DNA of 64,000 nt, taken from positions 124,001 through 188,000 of the forward strand of contig NZ_JASJOC010000004.1 in assembly GCF_030068615.1 (NCBI RefSeq), read 5' to 3'. The first letter of the stretch is position 1. Each line of letters begins with the position of its first letter. The notes below the pieces were generated by a model that saw nothing but the letters and a program-made list of their open reading frames with translations, made no database searches and was not told where the DNA came from. Of this stretch, positions 44,509 to 54,085 are shown piece after piece. The position numbers and the translations under genes were made by a program. Source of the stretch: Halostagnicola sp. A-GB9-2. GTDB taxonomy: Archaea; Halobacteriota; Halobacteria; Halobacteriales; Natrialbaceae.

Positions 44509-45189
44509 ATGAGCGTTCGCGAGGAGTTCGACGAGTGGGCGACGGACGGTCGTGATAAAGGGATGGAGGATCGCCACTGGCACACCGCAAAGCACGCGCT
44601 TGCGAGAATGCCGGTCGAAGCCGGCGACACCGTCCTCGACCTCGGTTGCGGAAGCGGGTACGCGGGTCGGGCGATCCGCGACACCAACGACGCGGGCCGC
44701 ATCTACGGACTCGACGGCTCGCCGGAGATGGCCCGCAACGCCGCGGACTACACGGACGATTCACAGGTCGGCTACGTCGTCGGCGACTTCGGCTCGCTGC
44801 CGTTCGCGACCGACTCGATCGATCACGTCTGGTCGATGGAAGCATTTTATTACGCGGCGGACCCCCACGAGACCCTCGAGGAGATCGCCCGGGTCCTCAC
44901 ACCCGGCGGGACCTTCTACTGTGCGGTCAACTATTACGAGGAGAACGTTCACTCTCACGAGTGGCAGGAGTTCATCTCCGTCGAGATGACACGGTGGGAC
45001 CGCGAGCAGTACCGAACTGCCTTTCGAGACGCGGGCCTTCACGTCGCCGAACAGGACAACATACCCGACCGCGAGACCACGATCCCGCACGAAGCCGAAT
45101 TCCCGACGGATGACTGGGAGACGCGCGAGGAGATGGTCGAACGCTATCGGGAGTATGGAACCCTCCTCACTGTCGGCGTCTCGCCCTGA
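44509..45189 (+). CDS. Class I SAM-dependent methyltransferase
   Basis: 226 residues starting MSVREEFDEWATDGRDKGME. Motif I is TVLDLGCGSGYAGR, with GRIYGLDGSPEMARNA and VLTPGGTFYCAVNYY following. The target is unknown. Its position behind a DtxR-type box, divergent from an iron-type transporter gene, suggests metal-responsive expression and a link to iron uptake, perhaps siderophore or cofactor methylation; the link is inference. Confidence 0.88.
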   Translation: MSVREEFDEWATDGRDKGMEDRHWHTAKHALARMPVEAGDTVLDLGCGSGYAGRAIRDTNDAGRIYGLDGSPEMARNAADYTDDSQVGYVVGDFGSLPFATDSIDHVWSMEAFYYAADPHETLEEIARVLTPGGTFYCAVNYYEENVHSHEWQEFISVEMTRWDREQYRTAFRDAGLHVAEQDNIPDRETTIPHEAEFPTDDWETREEMVERYREYGTLLTVGVSP

Positions 45190-45242
45190 TCGGCCCAGTG
45201 CCGTCGTTTTTCAGCTCGTGGGCGGCGAGAATGCCGACCAGT

Positions 45243-45270
45243 TCCGAACCCCCTAATTTCCACTCGAGAC
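45243..45270 (-). promoter_or_regulatory. ORB-like sequence in the intergenic gap
   Basis: The minus strand reads CTCGAGTGGAAATTAGGGGG followed by TTCGGA, similar to the miniORB core and to the two elements at 60326-60382. Not near any replication gene. Confidence 0.35.
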
Positions 45271-45402
45271 CGATTGAAAACCCCTCACATCCCCCGGTTA
45301 CGGCTCGTTGCTTTCCTCTCACTTCGATCGCGCTCGAGTTGAAACCGTCCTCTTTTCGAGAGGACACCGTTCTCGAAACTTGAATCTCCCGTTTCGGATG
45401 CG

Positions 45403-45981
45403 CTATTGCTCGAACCGTTCGCCCGCTGGAACCGTTACTTCGAGCCAGTTCTCTTCCGGCGGTAGCGGGCAGTCAAAGGTCTCACTGTAGGCACAGAACG
45501 GCGTATACGCGAGATTCAGATCCAGGACGATGTCGTCGCCATCCACCACATCTCTCTCCGGCGAGAGTTCCATGTACCGACCGCCCGTGTAGGTCTGCTG
45601 TCCGGTTGTTTTGTCCCGAAACGGAATAAATAGGGGTTCCTCTTCGGGCCGCTCCATCTGATACGCCGCCAGTTCGTAGGTCCCATCGGCTAGCTCCGGA
45701 TCCGCTCGCTCGAGGTCGAACGAGAGCGTCACGACTCGGAGGTATCTGACCTCTCGACCCGTGGTCGTATCCATCGTGACGGGTTCGGGATCGTCGTGGA
45801 CGGTGACGGTCGCGTCCACGCGGTAGTCCGAGTCCGGCTCGAAGTACTCGAGGCCGGAAAACTCCTCGCGCTCTTCCGGGGGGATCGGCGACTGCGGATG
45901 GTCGGCGAAGAACTCGTCTTTTTCGGCGCGTTTTTCCTCGAGCTCCGAGCGCCAGGTCTCGACGTCGAACGAATCGCTCAT
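45403..45981 (-). CDS. DUF1684 family protein
   Basis: 192 residues starting MSDSFDVETWRSELEEKRAE. The family features are SPIPPEEREEFSGLEYFEPD, DLNLAYTPFCAYSETFDCPL and PPEENWLEVTVPAGE (the PxCAYS...CPxPPxEN end). Structure is a beta-rich fold of unknown function. The ATG at 45981 was chosen; an upstream extension to 46074 lacks conservation. Confidence 0.85.
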   Translation of the reverse strand: MSDSFDVETWRSELEEKRAEKDEFFADHPQSPIPPEEREEFSGLEYFEPDSDYRVDATVTVHDDPEPVTMDTTTGREVRYLRVVTLSFDLERADPELADGTYELAAYQMERPEEEPLFIPFRDKTTGQQTYTGGRYMELSPERDVVDGDDIVLDLNLAYTPFCAYSETFDCPLPPEENWLEVTVPAGERFEQ

Positions 45982-46151
45982 GGCGATCGTAGTGGCCGAG
46001 CACTCGAGTGGGTTGTGGTTTCGGAGCGCATCTACACGATCGATTCGATCACGGACACCGAAATTCGGTTGCACGAGGACTACTGATCGAGGTGGTCAGT
46101 GACGGGGTGGCTAATAATGGGTAGCCAGTGATGCGATGGTATGGTGGAGCG

Positions 46152-46391
46152 CTATTCGGTGATCGTGAGGATCCCGTTGTTCACGGAAACCTCGCTCGCG
46201 TCGGCCGGCAGTTCGAATTCGAACTGCTCGCCGTCGGTGACGACGATTGCCGTGCCGTCGATCACGTCGACCGTGATGTCGCTGGCAGCAGCGCCGAAAT
46301 CGACCACGATAACACCGCTGTCGTCGTAGTTGTAGGTCCGAACGGTGGCTCCGTGTCGGTCGACGTCTCGTAGTTGTTTCGGGACTCTCAT
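46152..46391 (-). CDS. Hsp20-like small protein (DUF7127 type)
   Basis: 79 residues. Beta-strand pattern GVIVVDFGAAASDITVDVID, then TAIVVTDGEQFEFELPADAS and VSVNNGILTITE; the final GxLTIT is the hallmark of the alpha-crystallin/Hsp20 fold end. Unusually short for a chaperone. Related haloarchaeal proteins are annotated DUF7127. Confidence 0.75.
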   Translation of the reverse strand: MRVPKQLRDVDRHGATVRTYNYDDSGVIVVDFGAAASDITVDVIDGTAIVVTDGEQFEFELPADASEVSVNNGILTITE

Positions 46392-46650
46392 ACCTTCCTT
46401 AGGTGACCAACACGTGTAAGCCCCACGCTGGCAGTATCAATATAAAATTCTTCCCGAGAGTTCATCGTGTACGCCCGACTATATTCAACATTCCTCGAGT
46501 CGAATTTCGGCCGGCTTGCGGTCGAACCGTGGCAAAATCGCGGTCGAACGTAGATCGAGACTGTAGTCACGCAACTGAGCGATCAGCGGGCCAGGGTTTA
46601 TCCCGGAAGCCGGACCAATCGAGGTCCGTCAAGGATATGGCTGACCGACG

Positions 46651-49041
46651 ATGAATACGCACAGCATGACGAATTGGCGCTCGGTGTTCGGCCATCCGAC
46701 TCCCTACGACGAGCAGGTCGACGGTATCGAGTCAGCCATCGAAACCGCACGCGACGGCGGCTATACCGTGATCGAGGGGGCCTGTGGCACCGGCAAGACG
46801 ATGATCGCGCTCACCGCAGGGATCGACCTCGTTCGCGATCCCGACAGCGAGTACGAGCGCGTGTTTGTCCTCACGAGCGTCAAACAGCAACTCCATCAGT
46901 TCGAAGAGGATTTAGAGACGATCAACGCGAATCTCCCGTCCGATTGGGACCCCGTCTCCGGGCTCACGCTCGTCGGAAAGGCGGATGTCTGCCCGTATAA
47001 CCGCGAGGGAAAGGCGGGGATCGACGATAGCAATGTCTACGATCGGTGTGAGTCGCTTCGCGATCGTACGCGAGCACTCACAGGCGAAGGCGGTTCGACG
47101 ACGGCGGGTAATCTCGCCTCTCGCGCGCGAAGTCAACAGATCGGGCTCGCCGACAGCGGCTCTCGAGGCGGCTCGGCCAACTTCCTCGAGACTGCAGGCG
47201 AAGCAACGCCCTATCCACCAGACATGCCCGAGTACGACGATGGCGGGCCGGCCGGAAGCGAAGTCGAGTACTGTCCGTTCTACGCCCAATACCTCGAGGA
47301 TCTTCCGGACGAGGGTAGCGACGGCGACGCCGCCGAAGCGGTTCCGTTCGATTTCGCCGAGACGGGACTCGTCACGCCCGAAGACCTCGTCGGCCTCTCC
47401 GCCAGCCACGGAACCTGTCCACACTCGGTGATGGGGGCCGTACTCGGCCACGTCGAGGTCGTGATCGGGAATTATTACCACGCGTTCGATCCGACGACGA
47501 CGTCTTCGTTTACCGGCGCATTGCTCGACGACTCGACGTTCGTCGTCTGCGACGAAGCTCACATGCTCGAGCCCCGCGTTCGAAACCTCGTCAGCGACGG
47601 GGTGGCCGACAGGACGCTACGAGATGCGGAGACGGAACTCTCGCGCGTTATCCAGCCGGTTCGACACGAACGGCAGGGAAGACAAACCGAGGGTGGGTCC
47701 AAGACCGCAGACGCGGATCTCGTTCGGGGGGAACTCGCCGATAGCGACGTTTCCTACGAGGAACTCGAGAAGACCCTTGAGTTCGTGCAGGATCTTCGGG
47801 GCGAACTTGAGCGACGCGTGGAGGCCCACCTCGAGAAGGAGTACGGAAACTGGAAGGCGGATCTGACGCAGCTCGAAGATGACGAGATCCCGCTTCGAGA
47901 CCCCGCCGAACCCGCAGAGGACGAGATTAGCGAATGGGCGTCTCGAGCGGGATACAGCGATTCGGTCTGGGTTCGGGCGGAGGCGGTCGGCGCGATCGTC
48001 GAACGCATCTTGAATTCCGCGGAGGACGAGGACCGAACCCGCTCGATGCCCGCCGCCGGTCGTCTCCTCGGCGAGTGGTACCGCCGCGGGCACACCGACT
48101 ACTTCAGGGAGATCGAACTCGAGCGAACGTGGAATGAGATGGAGCCCGACGATTCGTGGCGGCGGGCCTACACCGCTCAACTCGCCTTGCACAACTGCGT
48201 TCCGAGCGATGCGATCGGCTCGCAGCTCTCGACGTTCGGCGGCGGCGTGCTCATGAGCGCGACCCTCGAGCCGATGGACGCGTTCACCGAGGTGACGGGC
48301 CTCGAGTACCTCGAACGCGAGGAAGATCGGCCGGTCGCCAAACGACAGTACGGGTTACATTTTCCGGCGGAAAACCGCGAAAGCTTCGCGGTCGCCGCGC
48401 CGAAATTCACCTACGAGAACAGAGGTCGCGCTGGCGAAGAAAACCCGACCCGCAGGAGCTACGTCGACGCGCTCGAGCAGGTCGCCGACCTTCCCGGTAA
48501 CGTCCTCGTCGGGATGCCCAGTTACGCCGAGGCGGAGTGGGCGGCGGGAGCGCTCGAGGATCGAATCGCAAAACCTGTCCTTGTGGACGCCTCCAGCAGC
48601 GACGACACGACCCAGTCGCTCAAAGACGAATTCTTCTCGGGCGAGGGAAAGGTACTGGTCACGAGTTTGCGGGGAACGCTCACCGAGGGGGTCGATTATC
48701 GCGGTGATCGGCTCTCGGCAGCGGTCGTCTGTGGCGTCCCCATCGTCAACACCTCGAGCCCGCGAACGAAAGCGGTTCGCCGCGCCTACGACGACGAGTT
48801 CGGCGACGGGTTCGAGTACGCGTTGACCGTTCCCGCAGTCAGAAAAGCGCGACAGGCGATCGGCCGGGTGGTCCGCAGTCCCGAGGATGTCGGCGTTCGC
48901 GTCCTGCTCGACGAACGCTACGCTCGGGACAGTTGGGATTCGGTTCGATCGTATCTCGCCGCCGACGAGGAGTTCCAGCCGGTGAGTCCCGACATGCTCG
49001 AACTCGGTCTCGAGCGGTTCCGAAGCCGGCTCGAGTCGTAA
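46651..49041 (+). CDS. XPD/DinG-type Fe-S superfamily 2 DNA helicase
   Basis: 796 residues. Walker A EGACGTGKTMIALTAG, DEAH box VVCDEAHMLEPRVRN, helicase motifs SATLEPMDAFTEVTG, LVTSLRGTLTEGVDYRGDRL and AIGRVVRSPEDVG (motif VI). Four Cys between motifs I and II (VCPYNREG, YDRCES, EYCPFYA, GTCPHS) can bind the 4Fe-4S cluster of XPD/DinG/FancJ helicases. It should unwind DNA 5'-3'. The stop lies in a 16-bp tandem repeat. The start could be the ATG at 46651 or 46666. Confidence 0.9.
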   Translation: MNTHSMTNWRSVFGHPTPYDEQVDGIESAIETARDGGYTVIEGACGTGKTMIALTAGIDLVRDPDSEYERVFVLTSVKQQLHQFEEDLETINANLPSDWDPVSGLTLVGKADVCPYNREGKAGIDDSNVYDRCESLRDRTRALTGEGGSTTAGNLASRARSQQIGLADSGSRGGSANFLETAGEATPYPPDMPEYDDGGPAGSEVEYCPFYAQYLEDLPDEGSDGDAAEAVPFDFAETGLVTPEDLVGLSASHGTCPHSVMGAVLGHVEVVIGNYYHAFDPTTTSSFTGALLDDSTFVVCDEAHMLEPRVRNLVSDGVADRTLRDAETELSRVIQPVRHERQGRQTEGGSKTADADLVRGELADSDVSYEELEKTLEFVQDLRGELERRVEAHLEKEYGNWKADLTQLEDDEIPLRDPAEPAEDEISEWASRAGYSDSVWVRAEAVGAIVERILNSAEDEDRTRSMPAAGRLLGEWYRRGHTDYFREIELERTWNEMEPDDSWRRAYTAQLALHNCVPSDAIGSQLSTFGGGVLMSATLEPMDAFTEVTGLEYLEREEDRPVAKRQYGLHFPAENRESFAVAAPKFTYENRGRAGEENPTRRSYVDALEQVADLPGNVLVGMPSYAEAEWAAGALEDRIAKPVLVDASSSDDTTQSLKDEFFSGEGKVLVTSLRGTLTEGVDYRGDRLSAAVVCGVPIVNTSSPRTKAVRRAYDDEFGDGFEYALTVPAVRKARQAIGRVVRSPEDVGVRVLLDERYARDSWDSVRSYLAADEEFQPVSPDMLELGLERFRSRLES

Positions 49042-49080
49042 CCAGCTCGAGTCGTAACCAGCTCGAGTCGTAGCCAGCTT
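49029..49080. repeat. 16-bp tandem repeat (3.3 copies) across the helicase stop
   Basis: GCTCGAGTCGTAACCA at 49029-49044 and 49045-49060, then one mismatch in 49061-49076 and a partial fourth copy. The first unit includes the stop TAA (49039-49041), so two more in-frame-like stops follow. Further CCAGCT units occur to 49105. Confidence 0.88.
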
Positions 49081-49120
49081 GAGGGCCGACACCGATACCA
49101 GCTCGATCACCGGGTCCAGC

Positions 49121-49432
49121 TTATCGAATGACCGTCGTCGAGCCGGACGCCGAGTCGCTCATCTCCGCGTACAACGAGTACAGGAGGATCGCGAAACCGA
49201 ACGCCGTGGCCGAACTCTGGACGGCCACGCCCAGCGCGACGTCCCCCTCGAGGTAGTGGGCGAGTCCGCCGAGGACCGATCCAACGATGATACAGCAAAA
49301 CCCGATCGTGACGGCTCGGAGTGCTGGAGCGTTCGTTCGTCTGTACGCCCGAAACGCGAGCAGCGCGACTGCACCGCCGGTGAGGAAGGTCGCAGTGTTT
49401 GCGATCATAATGACCGCCGTGTATCCGTTCAT
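49121..49432 (-). CDS. DUF7521 family membrane protein (orphan copy)
   Basis: 103 residues from the ATG at 49432. Three hydrophobic helices and the same loop and end pattern (FRAYRRTNAPALRAVT and GFAILLYSLYAE) as the protein at 27038-27400. Unlike that gene it has no upstream winged-helix partner; the sequence before it is non-coding. Confidence 0.72.
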   Translation of the reverse strand: MNGYTAVIMIANTATFLTGGAVALLAFRAYRRTNAPALRAVTIGFCCIIVGSVLGGLAHYLEGDVALGVAVQSSATAFGFAILLYSLYAEMSDSASGSTTVIR

Positions 49433-49856
49433 GTACTTGATTCGTGGGTTCCGAGAGCGGTCGTCGATTTCGATGCGTTCGACGATGTCGCCGTGTTTGT
49501 CGGTGTGTGTTGAGTGAACATTCGAAAGTAGACGATCTACGAGGCAACCAGTAGAACGACCGAGACAGCAATATCGGAACGTCGGGCCCGTTTGTGGCTC
49601 TGGCAAGACCACCGCATCCACGGGCTCGCAACCGGTTCAACGGGACACGTTCGGTGTCACGGCGTATTCGTGGCCTCGGTCGTGATACCAGCCAGCGTTG
49701 AAAAGAACTGTAGTGGTCAGTTCCTTCAGTCCCGTTCCGGTTCTCAACCCTGAAGAACAGTCCCGAATATGTTCGATCGAGGTGGTCGACGATCGGTGAC
49801 CGACGATCCACCGTCTTCCGACCGAACAAACGGTTCTCCCTCTGAAACTTCGATTT
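49433..49856. other. Intergenic region with a possible decayed coding stretch
   Basis: 424 bp. On the minus strand about 49640-49720 reads LKELTTTVLFNAGWYHDRGH, which has some coding character but no start or family match; it may be a gene remnant. No transfer RNA, repeat or terminator recognised. Confidence 0.35.
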
Positions 49857-50948
49857 TCAGCCTTGCGTGGTTCGTCTGACGATGGTCGCATCGCGGGGAG
49901 AGAAGCCGACTGTGAGGTCGCCGTCCGGAACCTCCTCGAGGAGCAAGACGACTGACATCCCGTTCCATTTTCCGTGGACGCGAACGGTGGTTCCGAGGAA
50001 TTCGCTCGTTTCGATGTCCACGGGAAATCTGTTGGTTTCCGCGCTTTGCGAGAGGTGCTCCGGACGGACGCAGAACGTTACTCGGCCACGGTTCCCGGCT
50101 TTTCCGTCTTGCGTCGAGCCGTCATCGGCCCCGTCCAAGAGCGGGAGTCGAAACGTTCGCCCGTTGGCTGTAACTTGTGCCTTCTCGGGCCCCTTCTCGA
50201 GGATTTCCCCCTCGAAAACGTTGTTGTCGCCGATGAACTCCGCGACGAACCGACTCTTCGGCGTTCGGTAGATCGTTTCGGGCGTTCCGACCTGCTCGAC
50301 TCGCCCCTCGTTCATTACGGCGAGACGATCCGAGACGGCGAGTGCCTCTTCCTGATCGTGAGTCACGTAGACGGTCGTGATATCCAGCGTCTCTTGGATC
50401 CGGCTCAGTTGCCTGCGAAGCGACTCTCTGAGTTGCGCATCGAGGGCGCTCATCGGTTCGTCGAGCAGGAGAACGCTCGGCTCGGGCGCGAGCGCTCGAG
50501 CGAGCGCGACGCGCTGTTGTTGCCCGCCCGAGAGCTGTGTCGGGTCTCGCTCACCCATGCCCTCAAGGTCGACCAACTCGAGCAGTTGTTCGATGCGTTG
50601 CTCGCCCGAGGTTCCGTTAGGGGGATCTCGAAATCGCAGCCCGTAACCGACGTTTTCGGCGACGGACATGTGCGGAAAGAGCGCGTAACTCTGGAAGACG
50701 ACGCCGACGTCGCGGTTCTCGGGAGCGGTTCCGGTCATCGGTTCGCCGTCGAATGTGATTGTTCCCGTCGTCGGCTCCTCGAAGCCGGCGATCGTCCGGA
50801 GCGTCGTTGTCTTGCCACAGCCTGAGGGGCCGACGAGCGTGAAGAACTCGCCGTCTCGAACCTCGAGATCGACCCGCTCGAGGGCCTCTGTCGCGCCGGC
50901 TCCCGAGCCGTACCGCTTGGTGACGGCCTCGAGGCTGAGTTCGGTCAC
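49857..50948 (-). CDS. thiQ: Thiamine-type ABC transporter ATP-binding protein
   Basis: 363 residues. Walker A VGPSGCGKTTTLRTIAG, signature [15 protein letters not shown], Walker B LLLDEPMSALDAQLR, H-loop TVYVTHDQEEALAVSDR, then a TOBE domain (about 280-360). This PotA/FbpC/CysA-type ATPase could serve the thiamine permease encoded just upstream (its start overlaps the permease stop by 4 bp) and might also serve the iron-type permease, which lacks its own. Confidence 0.88.
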   Translation of the reverse strand: MTELSLEAVTKRYGSGAGATEALERVDLEVRDGEFFTLVGPSGCGKTTTLRTIAGFEEPTTGTITFDGEPMTGTAPENRDVGVVFQSYALFPHMSVAENVGYGLRFRDPPNGTSGEQRIEQLLELVDLEGMGERDPTQLSGGQQQRVALARALAPEPSVLLLDEPMSALDAQLRESLRRQLSRIQETLDITTVYVTHDQEEALAVSDRLAVMNEGRVEQVGTPETIYRTPKSRFVAEFIGDNNVFEGEILEKGPEKAQVTANGRTFRLPLLDGADDGSTQDGKAGNRGRVTFCVRPEHLSQSAETNRFPVDIETSEFLGTTVRVHGKWNGMSVVLLLEEVPDGDLTVGFSPRDATIVRRTTQG

Positions 50949-52882
50949 CGCTCGAACCTCCCGCCGACGCGGTCGATGACGACGAAACTCGAGGCGGTGA
51001 CGAGGAGTAAGATTGTTCCCATGGCGATCGCAGGGCCGGATCGGCGGCCCAGATACCGCTCGAGTGCGACTGGCATCGTGTACGTCTCGCTGCCGCCGGC
51101 CAAAATCACCGTCGAAGAGAACTCGCCGATCGAGATTGCAAAGGCGAACGCCGCGCCGGCGACGATCCCGCTGGCGATTAACGGCAGTTCGATATCGAGC
51201 AGAGCGCGGGTTCGCGAAGCGCCCAGTGCACGAGCGGATTCCATCATCGCCGGGTCGAGATTTGACAGAAGCGGTGAAACGTTTCGCGTCACGAACGGAT
51301 AGGCGGCGACGGCGTGTGCGACGACGATCGCGACCGCCCCGGTCACCTGAAACTGCCAGCCGAACGGAAGCGAGATGCCGAAGACGAGTCCCTGGAGGAG
51401 CCCGATTCCGAAGACGACGCCGCTGACGGCGAGTGGCACCATCGCGAGGGTGTCGATGATCGTCCCGCTTTGTCCGGCGCGAGCCGTCACCACGCTTACG
51501 ACGACGCCCATCGGAACGGCGATCAGGAGCGTTCCCAGACCAAACAGCAGCGAGTTTCGAATCGCCGGATACGGCTGAGTCTGGAAATCCGCGCCCTCGA
51601 CCTGACGCTCGAGCAAGAACGAGTAGTGCCGAAGTGTAACACCGTTGCTATCGGTAACTCCTCCGATGACGAGACTCACCATCGGCCCGACGAAGACGAC
51701 CAGCGCGACGACGCCGTAGCCGACGATGGCGAGCCGCTTGGGGGATAGTGCGGTTCGAAGGTCCGGAAAGAGCTTTTCTCTGCCGGGTGACGACGCGGCC
51801 CGTGAAAGCCCGGACTGGGCGGACTCGTACCTGAGATAGGCGTAAGTGAGTCCGAGCGAGAGGATCGTCTCGAGGATCGCAAGCGTCGCGGCTTCGGCGT
51901 AGTCCAGGCGGCGCATTCGATCGTAGATCCAGACCTCGACGGTCGCCAGTTCGAGGCCGCCCAGCGCGAGCACGATCGGGAAGGTCATGAAGGTGAAGAT
52001 GAACGTCAACAGCGCACCGGTGAACACCGCAGGAAGCAACTGCGGAACGACCACGTCGAGGAACGCACGGCGGCGACTCGCCCCCAGACTGCGGGCCGTT
52101 TCGACGGTTCGCGTATCCACGGACTCCCACGCGGCGACGGTGATTCTGGCGATTAGCGGCGCGTTGTAAAACGCGTGGGCGACGATAACGATCGTGAGGG
52201 GACTGTACTGCATGAACGAGTACGGTCCGAGCCCGACCGCGCCGAGCAACGAGTTGAGCGTTCCCGCCTGCCCGAACATGGCGTAAAAGCCGACGGCGAC
52301 CATGATCCCGGGAAGGACGAACGGCAGGATCGTCAGCGATCGAATCGTTTGTCGGCCCCGAAACTCGTAGTTCGCGAGCACGTACGCCGCCGGCAATCCG
52401 AGCACCAAACTCGCTATCGTCGATAGCGCCGCCTGATAGGCGGTAAAGCCGAACAGTCCGCCTCGAACGCCGGGGGTCTGAACGGAAACCCAGGGAAGCG
52501 GAACCTCGAGGCTCGGAAGCGGCGTCTCGAGGGACAACGAGATCGAAATCGCGCCGAGCCAGCCGACGAGCGCGCCGAGGTGACCCCCGATCGCGAGCGG
52601 GTTCTCGAAGACTGCCGCCAGCGACCCGAAGTAGAACGGATCGGCCAGCACGGCCCGGAAGTGCTCGAGCGTCGGAACGCCGTCGACGAAGACCGCGTTC
52701 GCGAACACGATTCCGACGGGAAAATACAGCATTACGGCGAGCACGCCGGCGGACAGGAGCGCCGTCAGTTTCAGCGCGTGGCGCTCGAGCCAGTCGGCGA
52801 CGGTACTATCCTCGAGGAAGCGACGAACGGGCTGTTTCCCGATCAAACTCCGGCCGCTGTCGTGTTCGTCGCTCGGTGTCAC
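50945..52882 (-). CDS. thiP: Thiamine-type ABC transporter permease (fused double domain)
   Basis: 645 residues from a GTG start (MTPSDEHDSGRSLI). Two halves of six to seven helices with EAA loops VETARSLGASRRRAFLDVVV and MESARALGASRTRALLDIEL. ThiP-type fused permease. It lies between the binding protein (stop 6 bp upstream) and the ATPase (ATGA overlap), so thiB-thiP-thiQ form one operon. Confidence 0.88.
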   Translation of the reverse strand: MTPSDEHDSGRSLIGKQPVRRFLEDSTVADWLERHALKLTALLSAGVLAVMLYFPVGIVFANAVFVDGVPTLEHFRAVLADPFYFGSLAAVFENPLAIGGHLGALVGWLGAISISLSLETPLPSLEVPLPWVSVQTPGVRGGLFGFTAYQAALSTIASLVLGLPAAYVLANYEFRGRQTIRSLTILPFVLPGIMVAVGFYAMFGQAGTLNSLLGAVGLGPYSFMQYSPLTIVIVAHAFYNAPLIARITVAAWESVDTRTVETARSLGASRRRAFLDVVVPQLLPAVFTGALLTFIFTFMTFPIVLALGGLELATVEVWIYDRMRRLDYAEAATLAILETILSLGLTYAYLRYESAQSGLSRAASSPGREKLFPDLRTALSPKRLAIVGYGVVALVVFVGPMVSLVIGGVTDSNGVTLRHYSFLLERQVEGADFQTQPYPAIRNSLLFGLGTLLIAVPMGVVVSVVTARAGQSGTIIDTLAMVPLAVSGVVFGIGLLQGLVFGISLPFGWQFQVTGAVAIVVAHAVAAYPFVTRNVSPLLSNLDPAMMESARALGASRTRALLDIELPLIASGIVAGAAFAFAISIGEFSSTVILAGGSETYTMPVALERYLGRRSGPAIAMGTILLLVTASSFVVIDRVGGRFER

Positions 52883-52888
52883 GATCCG

Positions 52889-53995
52889 TTATTGGACGAT
52901 CGTCTGTTCCCAGTCGTCGACCCAGTCGTTCAGATTGCCGTCGAGTTCGTCGTAGGTGAACGTAACCGACTCCTCGGGCTCGTGGGCGTAGTCATAGAAG
53001 CTCTCGTCGAGGTCGACGAACTCGTCCGCGACCGCGGGAAACTGGACGTTCTTTTCGGCGATCGCGGCCTGGGCCTCGCTCGTGAGGACGAAGTTCATGA
53101 AGTTGTGCGCGAGTTCGGTCTTGGTACTGTCGGCGAAGACGGCCATTCCCTCGTGGTTCTCGTAGCCCTGGCCGTCGAGAAACGCGATCTGGTTCCGGGT
53201 GAGATCGGGATCGTCGCCGCCCGCGTGAAAGACCTGATCGGTCGAGTAGGAGACGATGACCGACCGCTCTTCGTTCGCGTACGGTCCGAAGTAGGTGTCC
53301 GTCCAGCTATCGCCGACCATGACGCCGTTGTCCTGTAGATCCTGCCAGTAGTCGAGGTAGTCGTCCTCGCCGTACTGGTCGATCGTCCAGAGCAAGAACG
53401 CCTGTCCCGGATCGGAGTCCTGTGCGTTCTGGACGACGAACTCGTCTTCGTACTCCGAATCGAGTAGATCGTCGAACGTCTCGGGCGTCTCGACCGCGCT
53501 TTCGTCGTAGACGAGACTGATGTATCCCGTATCGTAGGGTAACACCCGGTCGTCCGGGTCGCCGAAGTCGATATCGTCTCGAATTCGATTCGCGTTCTCG
53601 AGTTCGTCTCGGTCGAGCGACTCGAACAACTGGTCGTCGAGGTTGTCGTCGACATGGACCAGATCGTCGACGTTGAGGCCGAGAAAGAGGTCCGCATCGA
53701 CGCCGCTCTCCTGTTGGGCCTGCTGGATGTAGACGTTAAGTCCCTCTTCGGGGACCGTCCAATCGATTTCCGTATCCGGGTACTCTTCCTCGAACGCTTC
53801 TTTGAGCCACTCGGCCGGCGAGTCTCCGTCCTCGAGTTCCCCCTCGACGAACGATGAGTACGTCGCGATCTTGAGTTCACCTTCGTCCTCCTCTCCGTTT
53901 TCTCCGTTTTCGCCGTTTTCTCGGGTGAGACAGCCGGCAAGCCCCGCGGTTGCTGTGCCCCCGCCGACGGCACGAACGAACGTACGTCGTTGCAT
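52889..53995 (-). CDS. thiB: Thiamine-type ABC transporter substrate-binding lipoprotein
   Basis: 368 residues from the ATG at 53995 (MQRRTFVRAVGGGTATAGLA then GC lipobox), a Tat lipoprotein with an ENGENGENGEEDE linker. The mature domain resembles E. coli TbpA: LKIATYSSFVEGE, GVDADLFLGLNVDDLVHVDD, DDRVLPYDTGYISLVYDES, VMVGDSWTDTYFGPY and VIVSYSTDQVFH align with its thiamine-binding positions. Thiamine, or its phosphates, is the likely ligand. Confidence 0.87.
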   Translation of the reverse strand: MQRRTFVRAVGGGTATAGLAGCLTRENGENGENGEEDEGELKIATYSSFVEGELEDGDSPAEWLKEAFEEEYPDTEIDWTVPEEGLNVYIQQAQQESGVDADLFLGLNVDDLVHVDDNLDDQLFESLDRDELENANRIRDDIDFGDPDDRVLPYDTGYISLVYDESAVETPETFDDLLDSEYEDEFVVQNAQDSDPGQAFLLWTIDQYGEDDYLDYWQDLQDNGVMVGDSWTDTYFGPYANEERSVIVSYSTDQVFHAGGDDPDLTRNQIAFLDGQGYENHEGMAVFADSTKTELAHNFMNFVLTSEAQAAIAEKNVQFPAVADEFVDLDESFYDYAHEPEESVTFTYDELDGNLNDWVDDWEQTIVQ

Positions 53996-54085
53996 TACTC
54001 GGTTGTGACACCGGGTAGTCTTAAACGCCGTGATCGGCGCTCCGGCGGTCCGAACGACTTTAGGCATCGACTGTGAGGTGTATCT

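Noticed and set aside
53996-54085. TPP riboswitch upstream of the thiamine transporter
   Set aside because: The divergent gap is only 90 bp and lacks the conserved CUGAGA and ACC-U-GA elements.
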